Source: Sphagnum compactum (taxonomy: Eukaryota > Bryophyta > Sphagnopsida > Sphagnales). Taken from it: a stretch of DNA of 64,000 bases. Location of the stretch: the NCBI GenBank assembly GCA_965153455.1, contig OZ234496.1:12888304-12952303 (forward strand). Direction: 5' to 3'. Position 1 is the stretch's first letter. Each line of letters opens with the position of its first letter. Below the pieces are notes generated by a model. That model searched no databases. It was not told the DNA's origin and was given only the letters and a program-made list of their open reading frames with translations. The translations under genes were made by a program, and so were the position numbers. Positions 32,171 through 45,567 of this stretch are shown here, one piece after another.

Positions 32171-34149
32171 AGCACCAAACATGTGAGGCACAAACTATGG
32201 GATCTAGTTAACGACCACATGGGAGTTTAGTTAATGGAACCAAATAAACCACTAGCTAAATATTTGAGGTCAAAAGAATACCAAACATGCTTGAAAACCA
32301 TGCCCTATGAACCACTACTAACAAATGGGACGTTCGTAAGAAAATTGACCTAAAATAATATAAAGAAAGGTCCACATTTGTGTTCAACTAAAAATCCATC
32401 AAGGAGTTTGAGAAAGGGGAATTCAAATTCAAAGGATGTAAGGCTTACAAAGCACAAATAGTATTTGATGACGCAAAAGTTATGGCAAGAGTTGTGGCAA
32501 CATGCACAAACTCCTTAACACACCTAAGGGTTTAGGCTTTGTCCTAATCAACACAATGAATGTGCAACAAGGGTAAAACCTGGAGGGGCAAGCTTGCCAA
32601 TGAAACCCAATCTAAACACAAAGTCGCTACAAGTGCACATGCTCAAAGAAAGTGTTAGGCCTGAAGTTCTTTTGAATCCTTAAACCAAAACCATTGAAGG
32701 CGTGCCCTAGTCTCCCTATGCCCAACCATTCCACCCAAAGGGGGAAGGACAAAACACCATTGAAGGAATGACATGAATAGGTGCCAAAATCAACTTGCAT
32801 TTCTCAATGCAAAACAAAAAGGATGTTCATGTATAAACAAGGTTGAAGAAGATTTCAAAGGAAGGTACTAAAGGGATCCAATGACAAAATTCAAGCCCAA
32901 GTTGTTTTAAGGGGAGAAGGCATTAAAGAAGTAATTGAAGAATTGAAAGAGTTATATGAAGGCGAAGCTTGAAATGCTTGACAACACCTTTGATGACAAG
33001 TTATGCCACATTGCGAAAATGAACCGTTGTAACCAAAACAAAAGGACATCACGTTGAACCATGTTCTTTCCCTTAAAGGATAAGGAAGGACCACATGGGC
33101 TACAAACTCGGAAGAACCACACCTAGATTGGAAACAGGAGGCAAGATCTGAACGAAGTAGGAATTCCATCAAAAAACCCACCTACCCAAGCCATTAACCA
33201 AAAAACAAAAAAATGACCTAAAAACCCAACCACCTTGGGTAATTTCACCCCCAAAAGAATTTTAAAATGAAATCAGTGATCAAATCAAAGGTTGTAATTG
33301 AATGTGACTAATAAGGTACCCAAAATAATTACCACCTGAATGTAGCACTTCAACTTGACCAACTTTTAATAAGATAAAAGTTTCCCAAGTGTGTGTGCAT
33401 GTTGGTCATTTCTTTGTACATGTAGGATAGATATTTGGACCGTAAGATACACACCAAGATGTCTTTCAAACTGCCAATGGAATCATGCTTCCACCATTGT
33501 CGTGTTGTTGTTTCCCTATGTTCATTTTTTTTGTGTGCACTCACTCGCTTCCTTTTTATGTGTTTTCCACATGTAATTTCTCATGTTGCAACTAGGTTTG
33601 TTGGAGTTGTTTATTTCTTTTTCTTTTTTTATGTCTTTTTTGATGAAGAATTGAACAAAGTTCACTGAAATCACCTCTTTTGTCTTCTTTGTCATTTGGT
33701 TTTTTTCTTAAAGCCTAATGCTATTAGTTCTTCTTCTTGGAGGCTTTAGGAAGAAAACGCATCATGATGATCTTTGTTGTTATTGTTGTTGTTGATCTTT
33801 TGACCTCCTACGAGTATTTCGAACCTCCTTGATGTTGTGATGTGTAGTGTTGTTTCTTTCCCTTCATGTTGATAAGTAGTTGTAATTGTTTTTGAGGCAT
33901 ATGTTGTCATCTACCTAGCCTCCCTTGATGTCCTCACATAAAGCCAACTAGTAGACCACAACCTTTTAATCTTTAGTGGAGGTAGGCATGAGGGCTCAAA
34001 ACGCAATCTGAAATTTCAGAGTGCCATGTGACGACAAACATCTTCACAATAATTTTTTTTTCTTGCTACCTTCCTTTCACAAGCCTTGAATTATTGTGAC
34101 AGTCATTACTTACATCGACAATAAAAGGAATTCAATAGTTATCTGCTTT
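32171..34149. other. Transposon debris, no gene seen
   Basis: The left part may include more upstream sequence of the minus-strand reverse-transcriptase relic, but no block could be placed with confidence. The rest is AT-rich and without recognisable domains. Confidence 0.45.
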
Positions 34150-34560
34150 TTCGTGTTGTCATAAGTATAGTAGGTGGTTGGGGTGCGTTCGTTTTTTCTT
34201 GCTGCCATAATTACAATAAAGGAAGGTTTGGGCTTTTTTTTTCTTGCTGCTATAAGTACAGTAGGTGGTGGGATTTATTTGCGTTTTCTCTCACGGTGCA
34301 ATGATGAAGATGAGCAATAGTTCTTTGACAAAGTTTGAGATTTCGACATTCTGGAGCTTGCTTGCTTATACAAGCAACCTGTCCTTACAACCATAATTAC
34401 AATAAGGGAAGGTTTGGTTCATTTTTTCTTGCTGCCATAAGTACAGTAGGTGGTGGGATTTATTTGCGTTTTCTCTCACGGTGTAGTGATGAAGAGGAGC
34501 AACAATTCTTTGAGAAAGGATGAGATTTCAATGTTCTGGAGCTTGCTTGCTAGAGCTTGT
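34150..34560. repeat. 185-bp tandem repeat, about 2.2 copies
   Basis: The segment with TTACAATAARGGAAGGTTTGG, CTTGCTGC(C/T)ATAAGTACAG, GTAGGTGGTGGGATTTATTT and TTCTCTCACGGTG occurs at 34208 and again at 34393, a period of 185. A partial, more diverged copy starts near 34155. The two full copies are about 90 percent alike by eye. No protein is encoded. Confidence 0.85.
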
Positions 34561-37500
34561 TTGCTTGTTATACAAAATAGCATATCCAAAAGCTTACAAG
34601 AGGATTGTAACAAATTCAAGTAGCTACTATTGTGCGCATTAAATAGATGATAGAAACTTTTAGAAGTAAAAATTAGGGTGAAGTAACAAAGAAAAAGAGA
34701 AACCCTTTGATTCTGTACATGATTATTTACATCTGTAATGTAATGTTCATAGTTGATTTATGGGATGTTTGATACCATGATTACATGATGGATAGAATGG
34801 TGGTGGGTCATCATTATTAGTAATAGTAGCAGTTTTGATTGAAGTGCCAAAACAAGCAACAAAGGAAGTACAGCAGCACATTGCAAGCAACCCAGACTCG
34901 TATGTTTCATGAACCATTGGAACACAACAAATAAACAACCTTCCTTCATGTATATAGATATTTTTAAATTGATTTGAATTTTTATTTGCTCATGATTGTT
35001 TCAAAGTTAAGATTTTAAATAATTAATACGAGATGTACCCACATCTAATTAATAAAAATCAATAATAGGCAATCCAAATTCCAATGAATGTTAATTGGAT
35101 TTTGGTGTTTTGATTTCCAAAACCAACCACAATATTAAACACACGTTACTTTTAGAATCATTACACACCTGTTAGAATTTTGATTTTTTATAAAAATATG
35201 AATTGAGATGTCTTTCACCCACTTTGCATTGTTTATTATATTTATTGAACATCAATTTAAAAGGGTTTTGAAACAAAATTTTGTTTTGTTCCTTCTTAAC
35301 TATGACCATGCATTGCACATCCAATTTACTTGGTAGAAAAAAGAAAAAAAATGACCCAACAATTGAAAGAGGAAAAATATGAATACCTTTCATAAAATTG
35401 GGTGTTAGGCCTACCTCCACTCCAGGTCCCAAAAGGGACCAACTAGTTTGTTTGTGAGCCCTCATAGACAATCCCCACTTCCACCATCACCCAACTTCCA
35501 TCTTTGAAACTTTTAATGCCTTCAAGTTATAAAATGAAAGTTGTTCCTTCACATTATCCTAAGAATTTGAGCACCATGATGTTTAATGAAAACTTGGTCT
35601 ATAGATCGTGATATAATAACACACTTGTACCTCTTTGAAAAAGACCAATGAAGAGTCCATGGTAGGGAGAGAATTCCCAAATGAAATAAATAACTTTTTG
35701 CCTTGTGCATGTTCTTGCATTTGGACTATGAAGCATAAATTCTTGGAAAAAAATATTGAAGCATGTGAAAATCATTAAGACTAAAAATGATTATTGCTAA
35801 TGCATTGGTCAAAAAAGAAAATGGCTTATCTAAAATGCAAGATTTCAAAAAAATCCAAAAATAAAAACAGAAGCTTTAACAAATGCTAAATTTTTTAAAA
35901 AAAAATTGCCCCAACAAACATTGTTAAATGTGTTGATATGCAACAAACATTAAGAAAACCCATTAAACATCTTCTTTTCCCCTTACATCCTTTTTATATT
36001 CCCTTGTGCTTCTACATGGAGATGAAAGATTTGACATAAATATTGATGAACTCTTGGGAACTTTGTAGGAACATTCAAAGGAAAAAGAAGAAAAAGAGAG
36101 ATGGGGTGTTTTTGTTTAGTTTGGAACCTTGCCTTAGGGCAATGGCATTACATTCATTCAAACAAAAACATCACCTTTAATTACAAAAGTTGTATTTTGT
36201 ATTAACATAATTTTTTCCCTAATCCTTGTTATGCCGTACAATTATTGCAAAGAAAAGAAAGTCAAAAAGGTTGTTGAAGGGAAACTTAAAGATTAATAAA
36301 ATCAAAGAAATTTGACCAATTAATTCAATTTTGTTTATCTATAGGTGTTTTTAAACTTGATCATGTGATCTTTTGAGACATTTGAAAAAATAACACTATT
36401 AAAATACCATAGTATATGCACCCAATAGATCAGTCTTACACACAATTTTGTGTGTTTATTGTTCAATGTGCTTTTGGGTACATTCACAATAAAAAAAACC
36501 ATGGTGACCTTTTTCATCGACCATGGATAATTTACACGTGTTCTACATGTATTAGTCTATTAAATATTTAAAATGTATTTAAAATGTAATTTTTGGGACT
36601 GGATATTAATATTGAGACCAAAAATGACTCATATTGTAATAATTTATTTCTATTTTTACATGTAGACCTAGACTATAATCAAATGTATATTTTTGTTTTT
36701 AACGATGATGACAAATTTTGAACTTTTTTGACCATTAAAGGCGTTTATAATCAAAATCAACAACATCCATTAAAAAGATTCAATATATGTGCATTTTAAA
36801 ATATAAACACATGTGGCCCTTCTTATGAAGTATATTAAAGCCCATAATAAATTTGAGAACATTTGATGAAGGTTTAAGTAATAAAAACACATTCAAATTT
36901 TAAAGTCCTTAAAAGGACCTTGCCAACAAGTGCATTGTGTGTGACAAATGACTAATAACATAATGAAATGACTCCAATTTCATAGGAGTCCAATTTCATT
37001 AGCACCAAAACATAATTACAATTTATGGATAAATTCATTAAAATACACTTAATGGTGATTTTTCAAAGTAATGTAAGTGCAGTTTTAAGCACTATCAACA
37101 ACTTCGTTGGTTCCTTTTACTATGAATGTACTCTTTTGGACAACATCCATTACAACTCAAGTTCCATTATGAAACATTTTTTTCATGTTTATTTTAGATC
37201 ATTTCTTGGTTTGCATAGTTTTGGCATCCATTTGGTGAAACACTATAATGGCATGTAAATGTTATGTGCATGTTGTAAATTCACAATGCCCATATCCTTG
37301 CGTAATGTTTAATAATTAGTTTTATATGCCCCTATGTTTTTGAAAGTCTTTTAACACATAAAAAATTATGATGTGGATAGAATGATGTATGGGCAAAACC
37401 CACTTTTAAGGACATGTTTATGATATGTGAATTCCTAACACCACTGAGATATGCAATAGGCAATATTTATGTATATTCCTCGAGATCTTTTGTTTGGGGA

Positions 37501-37581
37501 GGGAATGGTGCCCATATTGGGTTTGGAGGGAATCGTGTATAGGTTGACCACATGCATTTTTTGGGCATTTGATTATTTCAA
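34561..37581. other. AT-rich stretch with no gene seen
   Basis: No open frame with a recognisable domain on either strand, no tRNA-like structure and no obvious inverted termini. Confidence 0.6.
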
Positions 37582-37864
37582 CACTACAAAACATGGTTTT
37601 TCAAATAGTTCAAGTTGACTAACTGGTCTTTTTTGACTAATGGACATGTCCATTTTGACTAGAGGCCAAAACATGTTTTTTTTGACCAATCAAGTTGATT
37701 AGAATGATTTATTTGACCAATACATCTAATCAAGTTACATAACCCTAGTCAAAATGGCCAATAAATCTTAATCAAATGAGACATTTAGTCAAATTGAACA
37801 TGAGAATTAGACATCGTTAGTCAAAATGATCAATGTTCTTTAGTCAAATGGGACATTTTATGCC

Positions 37865-38335
37865 TAATACATACCTACCTCTTTCCTCCCATTTATAATC
37901 TTACAACCTACCTACCTACCTATCAACCCACCCACTTACTTAGATGTAATACCTACCTACCTATCCACCCACCTATAACCTACCTACATATTCACTACCT
38001 ACCTATTTACCCACCCACCCACCCACCTACCTAGATGTACTACCTATCTACCTATCCACCCACCTATGACTTACTTACATATCTACCTACATATCTACCT
38101 ATTTACCTATATGTACTACCTACCTACCAACCCACCCACCTACCTAAATGTAATATCTACCCACCCACCCACCTACATGGATGTATTACCTACCTACCTA
38201 CACACACACACATACTTATATACATGTATTATGTACCTACATACCCACCTACATACATATATATTATCTACCCACCCACTTGCCTGTTTATTTACCTACC
38301 CACCCACCTATCGCCTATAATCTATCTACCTTCAT
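37865..38335. repeat. CCTA/CCCA-rich minisatellite
   Basis: About 470 bases of imperfect CCTA, CCCA and CATA tetramers in larger units such as GATGTANTACCTACCTACC (about 37943, 38034, 38178). A shorter reverse-sense run is near 38510-38590. It is open in frame for about 105 codons because of the repeat, giving a Tyr/Pro/Thr string that is not a believable protein. Confidence 0.85.
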
Positions 38336-38409
38336 ACTTCATAATCTTGTAGTGAAATGTTAAAATAAACATTTGAAATTAAAAAATTGACAAAAGTTGA
38401 CCACCTTTT

Positions 38410-38475
38410 GATGGTGTGGTCCATTGGTTAAAAACTTGGTTTATTATTGGGGAGGTCAAAGGTTCAATTCCTAAC
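38410..38475 (+). mobile_element. tRNA-like SINE head inside the CACTA-like element
   Basis: Box A-like TGGTCCATTGG at 38417-38427 and a perfect box B GGTTCAATTCC at 38461-38471, 33 bases apart, as in an internal RNA polymerase III promoter. There is no cloverleaf with a plausible anticodon arm, so this is a SINE-type relic and not a tRNA gene. Confidence 0.5.
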
Positions 38476-38822
38476 ATTATAACCTATGTACATGCTTAAG
38501 GGCTAATGTAGGTAGGGTAGGCTAAGTAGGATATACTAGTTTAGGTTAAGGCAAGTCAAGTAAAATAAGGTAGGCTACCACCTACCTACCTACCAGCCAT
38601 AATTTTTTTTCATACGGGTAGAAATTTGACCAATCAAAATGACTAATCAAAATGACCAGTCAAATGGTTCATATTTTGCTAGTAAAAAAAATCACCCTAA
38701 TCATAATGGACATGTTGAAATCGACTTGTCCAAACTGAAGGAGTGTCTTTTTGACGCATGTTCAAATTGGGTATTTTTTGACTAGATTTGCAAGTCAAAA
38801 GGTACCATGTTTTCTAGTAGTG

Positions 38823-41800
38823 TTTATGTGTTTTGAGGAACTTTATTTCACAAGGAAAAAAAATGGCTGTGAAGTAAAAATTTAAAGATACATTTACAAT
38901 TTAAAAGGAAAACCTAAAATTGAATTGACTTGAGTTACTCTAGATGTCAATTATAGCTTTTAAAGGTGGGTTTCATAGTCATATATGAAAGCTTTTGAAA
39001 TCCCTTTCAAGTGAAAGGTAAAGAAAAGTTTAAACCTTCAAAATAAATTGTTCTTTCGAAAGGTTTTTGATAAGAAATGCATAAGATATATTAGCTTTTA
39101 TATATATAGTTTAAAAAGAGGATTTTACAATCCAAATTATAATAGGTATCAAAAGCTTGGAATCTATCTACATTGTGAAAATCAAACTATGCATAACTTT
39201 TTATCAAGACTTTTGTGCCCAAGTTCTTGATTGCAAATAAAGAAAACCAAACAAAGCTCATGTTGCCATACTCCTAGTAGGGGCCCAATACTCATAACTA
39301 TAAGAACAAAAGAAAAATAAGATCCGAACCAAAATTGTAGAGCAAATGGATATGGTTACTGGTGTCATTAATTGGAAAGTTTTGGTAACCATGGCAAGTT
39401 TTGCTAAAGGTATACATAATATGAGTGTTGAAGAATTCAATTTGAAAAGGTTTTACTTTTTAATCTTATGTTTTATGATTCTTGAAATTGATTCATTTTT
39501 AATTAAATAATGTCCATTTTGCAAAGCGTAATTTTACATAAATACAAACTTTTTGATGTTTAAATTTTGTTGTGCACTAGGAAACAATCACTGCAAAAAA
39601 TCACTACAAAAAAAAGACATCTATTTTAGTTAAAATATATATTTGAATTTTCTTATATCTATTTATACATTTTTAATATGTTCAAATTTCAAAAATATTT
39701 TGTCACAAGTGAGTGGGGATAAATGTAGATGATGTATAAAATAATTTTATAATGTACAATATAAGAAAATGAGGAGTGACACAATGTATATATATCTTAA
39801 TCTAGTTTGACTACTTTCAAATGTATCACATACTATGCACATTTTTGAAAATGAATGTTTTTATTCACCAATGACAATCACACAACTAATGAGATATTTG
39901 GGCAATTATCAAGATCAAGTTATAGAAAAATTCATCCAAATATTCAAAATACAAGAAAAATGATCTTGGGGCTAAAAGGCTTTTGTTGTCCACTAATAAA
40001 GTAACATTTGTGAACTCTAGTTCATATGTTTTGTTGCGATAACTTGTGAAATGCAAAGAATACATGTAACAAAATTTTAACTATAGGGTTTAGATGTGAA
40101 CAGGGAGAAGTCTTAGGGTTTAAGGAGGAACATTTTCTCCTGTTTTAGGCTAGGGGTGTCTACGCACGACGGTGATGGAGACAAGGAAAAAGGGTGAAGG
40201 AAATGCAATGGTGTTTATGGCTTTTATGTTTTTGTGTCATTTTTAAAAATTTGGGATGAATGAACTAGAGTGGATATTGCTGGACATTGGTTGAATGTGA
40301 GGCAAAGGAGCTACTAAGCAATGGGGAGTTGGCGGAATTCTCGCTGTGGAACAAGATAAAGGAGAACGAAAAGGTAGATAAATGGGGGATTTGGAGGGAC
40401 TTTTTTTGGAGGGGGGAGGATTTGAGGAGAGAAGAAGGAATAATAAGGCTAGATTGGTTGTTAAAGAAGTATTGAGTAATTCGCTACGCCATGTATTTCG
40501 ATAGACAAGAATTTAGTCTAAGAGGTGGATTGAGGGTTGATGACAAAGGGGATGATGAAGATCTTCAATAGTGGTATGTGATCTTCTCAACGTGTGTGTG
40601 TCGGGTTGATTTGTGTGTGAATGTTGTTAAGTTGCATATCACGAAAGAGCACTTTAATTATTGGGAACTTCGAAGAACAATCACATTTCGTCAAATTTTA
40701 CAATGTGGATCAAAAAAGGGGGTTGTGGTTGTTTGTCAAACTTGTGAAGCAGTCAATGGGGAGTTGAAGTGTGCTATTTTTTTTGTATTGTCAATTTGAG
40801 TGTGGTGTTATGAATACTGGTTTATGCAATCTATTTGTATTAAGGGGTCTATATCACACCCATGGACAGGAGCATTACGAAAATTTAAGACTCAACATCA
40901 AAAGTTTTTCTACAATCAATTATTTTTGGTTATGCACAATCAATTGCAATTGGTTTTGGAGAGACATAGAAACATAGGGGGAGAGAGGGGAAAAGAAACA
41001 TTTAATGCATACCAAAAATTGCCAAAGCAAACCCGCATCCTCCATTGAAGACGATCTTGAAAGTGGAGTTGGTAGAAGAAGACGTTGCAAGAGGAATAGG
41101 AGTGGGTTGTAGGAGAGGCAAACGTTGAGGAGAAGTGACAAGCAAATATCCCCACATGCGCACAGTATAGTTACTACTGCTGCTACTAAGACGAAGATTA
41201 CAAAAAAGAGTTGGAGTGAAAGAGAGAAAGAAAAGAAGAAGAAGAAGAAGTAAAAGAAGCAATAAATGAAAAAAAAGCTATTGGGTTAGCCTAGGAAGAA
41301 AGTATAGATCCATTGTCGCAAGCAAAGGATGCAACACAATTGCTTTGTGAGATCTACAATTATTTCATTTTAGGGCTCTTTATTTGTTTTGGAACAATAG
41401 TGGCGAACCTCCCTAGACATATTTTGACTTAGTTGGTGACATTTTTATATAGGACAAATCCGTCCAGTTCTTTTGTTTTCACGAAGGTAGATAGGTAGGT
41501 ATTTTGGGAGAAAAAAAGGTGGTGTGGTCCTAGTGGATTTCCCTAGTAATCAAACATAACAAAGATTATTTTCTAGAACCTTGTGTGGTATTTTGGTTCT
41601 TCAAAAGCTTTGGCATTGCATGGCCTTGCAATGCTATAGCCATTGTCACCAATGAGTTGTGGGTGACACAAAAAAACCCTAGCAAGAGTAACAGGCATGG
41701 TAAGCCTTGTAGTTTCACTGTCATCAAAATGTTAACGGGTATCACAGATGGATACTGATATCATGATGACTTGTATGGACTATCATGAGACATTTTCGCC

Positions 41801-42319
41801 CCCTCACTTGATGATTCCCATCACATCTACTTTGCTTCATTCAATTTCTTCAATTGCACTTAATTTGTCATCAAATTTCACACCTTGTCCACCTCATCAG
41901 CCATGAGCTATTCCTCAATATTTTGTACCTACACCAAGTGCCCATCCATCCCATAAGCAATGTCCACATGTTCCTTGTCCTGGTTGTGGTCGCTTATATG
42001 TAGCAGAAGTAGGTTTAATATGTCACCAAACATCATGCACCACAATAAGTAGTCATCAACTTTCGGGGTTTTGATACCTTCAACATTACCATCTTTTTCT
42101 CCTTTTTCGGCTTGGACATGGATTGTATTGTTATATATCATCGATGCTTTCCATCTTGGTTTAGCACATCCCCGTTCATACCATCTAATCCCAAATGCTT
42201 TTCATGTTGATATTTAACGTGCTTTTGTGCATCCCTTTTGTTCGGTTGGTCATCGATCCATCCAACATAATAACTTGGCATGCATTTTTACTCTTCCATT
42301 CTTGGTGTTTGTCATTTTC
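38823..42319. other. No confident gene
   Basis: The first 1.2 kb is AT-rich. From 40080 to 41300 the sequence is more G-rich with several overlapping plus-strand frames of 60-80 codons, but none contains a domain I recognise and frames do not join by plausible splices. From about 41780 it may already hold the start of the plus-strand reverse-transcriptase relic. Confidence 0.45.
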
Positions 42320-44960
42320 GCCATGGGGTGTTGAAAAAAGGCCACCAAAAGACTCACACCCATTTGCGTTGATACATGTAGGGGATTGGGAAACATTACA
42401 AGAGGAGCATACAATTAGAGCACACGTGTTGGCTTCCCAAAAATATTTAGAGATGGCATCATATCTTATTCCACCTCCATTAGCATGATTATGTTATGCA
42501 TGGGCATTTGTTCATGTAGGGGAATACGTTCGAGAAATGCGTGCATTGGCCCTTAGCATTCTTACGGCCTTATCAGCTGAGACCATTGTGGCCCTTCATC
42601 ATCTTCATCCATTGGCTAAGGTTAACCCCCCCTTTAGTTAACAATTTAGAAATAGATTTTTTATAGATAGAGAGGCATTTATTTTTGTTTTGACACGTTT
42701 TCCACGTCTTTCATTCGGCAGTATTTTGGGTATGGTGTATGAACTTTTGTGGGATTGTTTTGTCCTTGATGACTTTGTTACTAGCTCTTATTTAAAAAAA
42801 AAGATATGCAAGCACATTGTTCGTGGTCATGTTCCTCAATTAATATCATGCTTGCTTGTTGCATTGCGATTATTAACTTTGGAAAAATAAACTAGAGGTG
42901 TTTGACCCATTGCGATTGGAGAGGTGATTTATCAGTTAGTCGCTCGCACATTGGTTATTCAATTTAAGGATATATTTACAAAGCATTTTAGTCCACACCA
43001 ATTTGGGGTGGCAACATCGAGTGGGTGCGAAACAATGGTTCATGGGGTTAGACCTATGTTGAATTGACATAAGAAGTGGGTGGTATTATAGGTAGATGTC
43101 CGAAACGCTTTTAATTCAATATTTCGAGCAACTATTTTTTAAGAGTTGTGATTTTGTACTGGCAGCTTGGATCAATTTTTCCCATTTGTTTGTTGGTTTT
43201 ACACACACCCATCTCCACTATATATTTTCGGAGGTTTCTAGGCATGGGGACTCATTATCATTTCATTTGAATTTGGTACATAACAAGGGGGATCCTTTGG
43301 GAGGAATGTTGTTTGCATCCATTCATTTTTGTGCTCTTCGTCTTATTGCAATAACCCACCCTACTTGTGTTTTTCTTTCATTAGCAAATGATATGCACAT
43401 AATTAGTCCTGTTTTGGATGTGTTACCTATTTTTTTGTGATTATAGGAAGATTTTGGATCATTAGGACTTTAAATGCAATCGATGAAGTGTGTAACTTAG
43501 TCTCCATAGGGGTTAGATTAGTTTATATCACTTCCTCTATGTTATTTTGCACCCGAGTTTGGTTTTCGTATTCTAAGTGTTCTAGTGCGTTTTTTGCCAT
43601 TTGTGGAATCCTTCATATCAAAAGCATTCTAGGAAGACTTTAACACAATCGTTGGCCTTCCTATGTTCATAGATCTTCAGGTAGCTTTTGCAATGCTTTC
43701 GCTTTATTATTCCCAATAGTCGAACTATTTATAACATACAATATTTCCATCATTAGGTATTTTGCAACATTATACTGAGTTTGATGTTTATACCATAGTT
43801 ATGTTGAAGAAGTTATTAAAGGGTTAGGATCCTTTGGCACCATAGTGGGCCATTTAGTTCATCATTATGTCACTTTTTCTGTTTTTTTAGGGGGCCTAGG
43901 CTTTCCTTTAGTGGTCCAATGTGCTACCCCTGCCTTTTTAAGATGTTGGGTATTTATTGTTCTTACACTAGTCTTTCGTTTCTAGTAGGATGATCACCCT
44001 ACTCTTTGTGATGCGATCGCACATGTAGAGATTGATATTTATCCCTTCTAGGTTGCATTACGAGATACTTGTGCGATGTTACTTGAGGTCGTCCGATCAC
44101 ATGTCTTGCCTTTCGAAAGTCTAATAGTGCAATCCTATCCCTAAATGAAGTTTTCTTAATGGATTAACTACATGAGCATGATTTTATTTTGCTTTTAACG
44201 AATGCTTTTTCAAATGTTATGTGAGCATGTTGTTGCTCATGTGCAAGTCTAACACTAGGGGCTTGGTTATTAATTCATCATAACACCCTTTCATTTTGTT
44301 TGTCTTCCACCCACTTTCTTACAACATTCTGTATTTGTCTTGGTATACCATATCCTATACTTATGCATCTTTCACAATGTCAATGTGGTTAGACCATTGA
44401 GTATTTGAGTATCCATTTGCTATGTTGTTTGTGCGGGAGTGAGCACACTACAACCTATGATATGTTTCGAGATATTGTTATAGCTATCACGTTGGAGAGT
44501 GAAGTTCATGTATAGAGAGGTTTTTCACTTTTTCCCTTGCCACACACGAAAATGAATGGATATTGTCATCACTAAAAATGGTTTTCGAACCTTGGCAAAC
44601 ATTGTCATTGCCAATCTGACTCGTACAAATTTGGTGCAGCATGTTTCGATGATGACAACACATGCAACAATCGTTGCTGCTTAAGATAAAACACGATCCT
44701 ACACAAAGCGAACGTTAAGATATGATTTCATTTGCTTTGCTTTAGAAACTTATGGTTGTCTCCATCCTTGTTTTGATTCCTTTTCGACTTCTTATGTACA
44801 GACCAATATAGCTTGCCATCAACAGACCTTTTTGGTATCTTCAATGTTTATATCTTATTATAGGCAATGAAGGTTGAGAGCCCTACAACATGCGCAAGCC
44901 ATTGCAATTATGCTGGACTACCTGTTTACTCATAGTTCTTCATCTCTTCCACACATACCA
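42320..44960 (+). pseudogene. Non-LTR-type reverse transcriptase relic, copy B
   Basis: Plus strand, several frames. In order: PIAIGEVIYQLVARTL (about 42915), SPHQFGVATSSGCETMVHGV (about 42990), VDVRNAFNSIFRATIF (about 43095), THLHYIFSEVSRHGDSL, NKGDPLGGMLFASIHFCALR (about 43280), SLANDMHIISPVLDVLP where the catalytic A-D-D is A-N-D, then LGSFGTIVGHLVHHYVTF and FLGGLGFPLVVQCATPAFL (about 43830-43940), and NGFRTLANIVIANLTRTN near 44580. Many stops and shifts. It is the same family as the minus-strand relic at 29.9-32.2 kb, judged by shared order and motifs. Ends and target duplication were not found. Confidence 0.7.
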
Positions 44961-45159
44961 ACTACTGCACCTCCATAACTAGCTGATTTGTGGCAAAGGA
45001 TGCCCTTTTAGCATTGTCTTCCACTTCATTACTACTGTTTTGATTGTCTTGGTTTCCTTTCATGTGTTTACATTTGCTTCGACATGCCTTGTACTTTTTG
45101 TGTATGGATTTCCATCCTTGTTTATATATATATACAGGGTTTACCCTTTTCTACAAAAC

Positions 45160-45430
45160 TTTCTCATCTTTGCCATAGACGAGGAGGATTGGGCTTCAAA
45201 GTTGTCTTCTTCTTGCTTGCTGTAAAATAAGAGCAGAAATTGGGCATCAAAAGTTTTCTTCTACACATTTGTTCTCATCTTTGACATAGAGAAGAAGAGC
45301 AGGAGGATTGAGCTTCCAAGTTGTCTTCTTGCTGTTGAAGAAGAGCACACTTGCGCATCCAAGGTTAGTTATTCTTTCCTCCTGTTATAACAGAAAGGGC
45401 AGAAGAATTGAGCACCCAAGTTCTCTCGCA
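45160..45430. repeat. Degenerate repeats just upstream of MOCS2A
   Basis: The word GAGGATTGRGCTTCMAAGTTGTCTTCT recurs with changes at about 45182, 45237, 45299 and 45394. Two of the copies are preceded by TTCTCATCTTTGMCATAGA. Together they form an imperfect tandem array ending about 140 bases before the ATG, probably in the leader or proximal promoter. Confidence 0.65.
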
Positions 45431-45567
45431 ATCCCCATAGAATAAGAGATGTTAGAGCATGTAAAGTGTCGAGAGCAACGAGCTTCTCCCAAGCCATAGA
45501 GAAGAATCCAATTGAAGCTCAGGTTTAGGGTTTAGAAGCCAGGAACCACAGGAATTGAGCAACAACA

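Larger units (their letters stand above)
37582..38822. mobile_element. CACTA-like non-autonomous DNA transposon (1241 bp)
   Basis: The left end is CACTACAAAACATGGT; the right end read on the other strand is CACTACTAGAAAACATGGT, the same apart from a three-base gap, and both match the CACTA (En/Spm) terminal type. Within 280 bases of the left end and 200 of the right end, TTTGACTA/TAGTCAAA-like words recur many times, the layout of the subterminal transposase-binding repeats known from En/Spm. The interior has a CCTA-rich minisatellite and a tRNA-like SINE segment, and no transposase. Flanking triplets (CAA and TTT) do not match, so no target duplication can be shown. Confidence 0.7.

Noticed and set aside
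38035-38352. 105-codon frame rich in Tyr, Pro, Thr and Leu
   Set aside because: Open only because of the CCTA/CCCA tetramer repeats; all three frames are open there and the sequence is not protein-like.
38417-38471. A tRNA gene
   Set aside because: Box A and box B are present but no cloverleaf or anticodon arm can be drawn; a SINE head explains it better.
39600-39622. A second CACTA terminus (CACTACAAAAAAAAGACATC)
   Set aside because: No inverted partner end was found within several kilobases.
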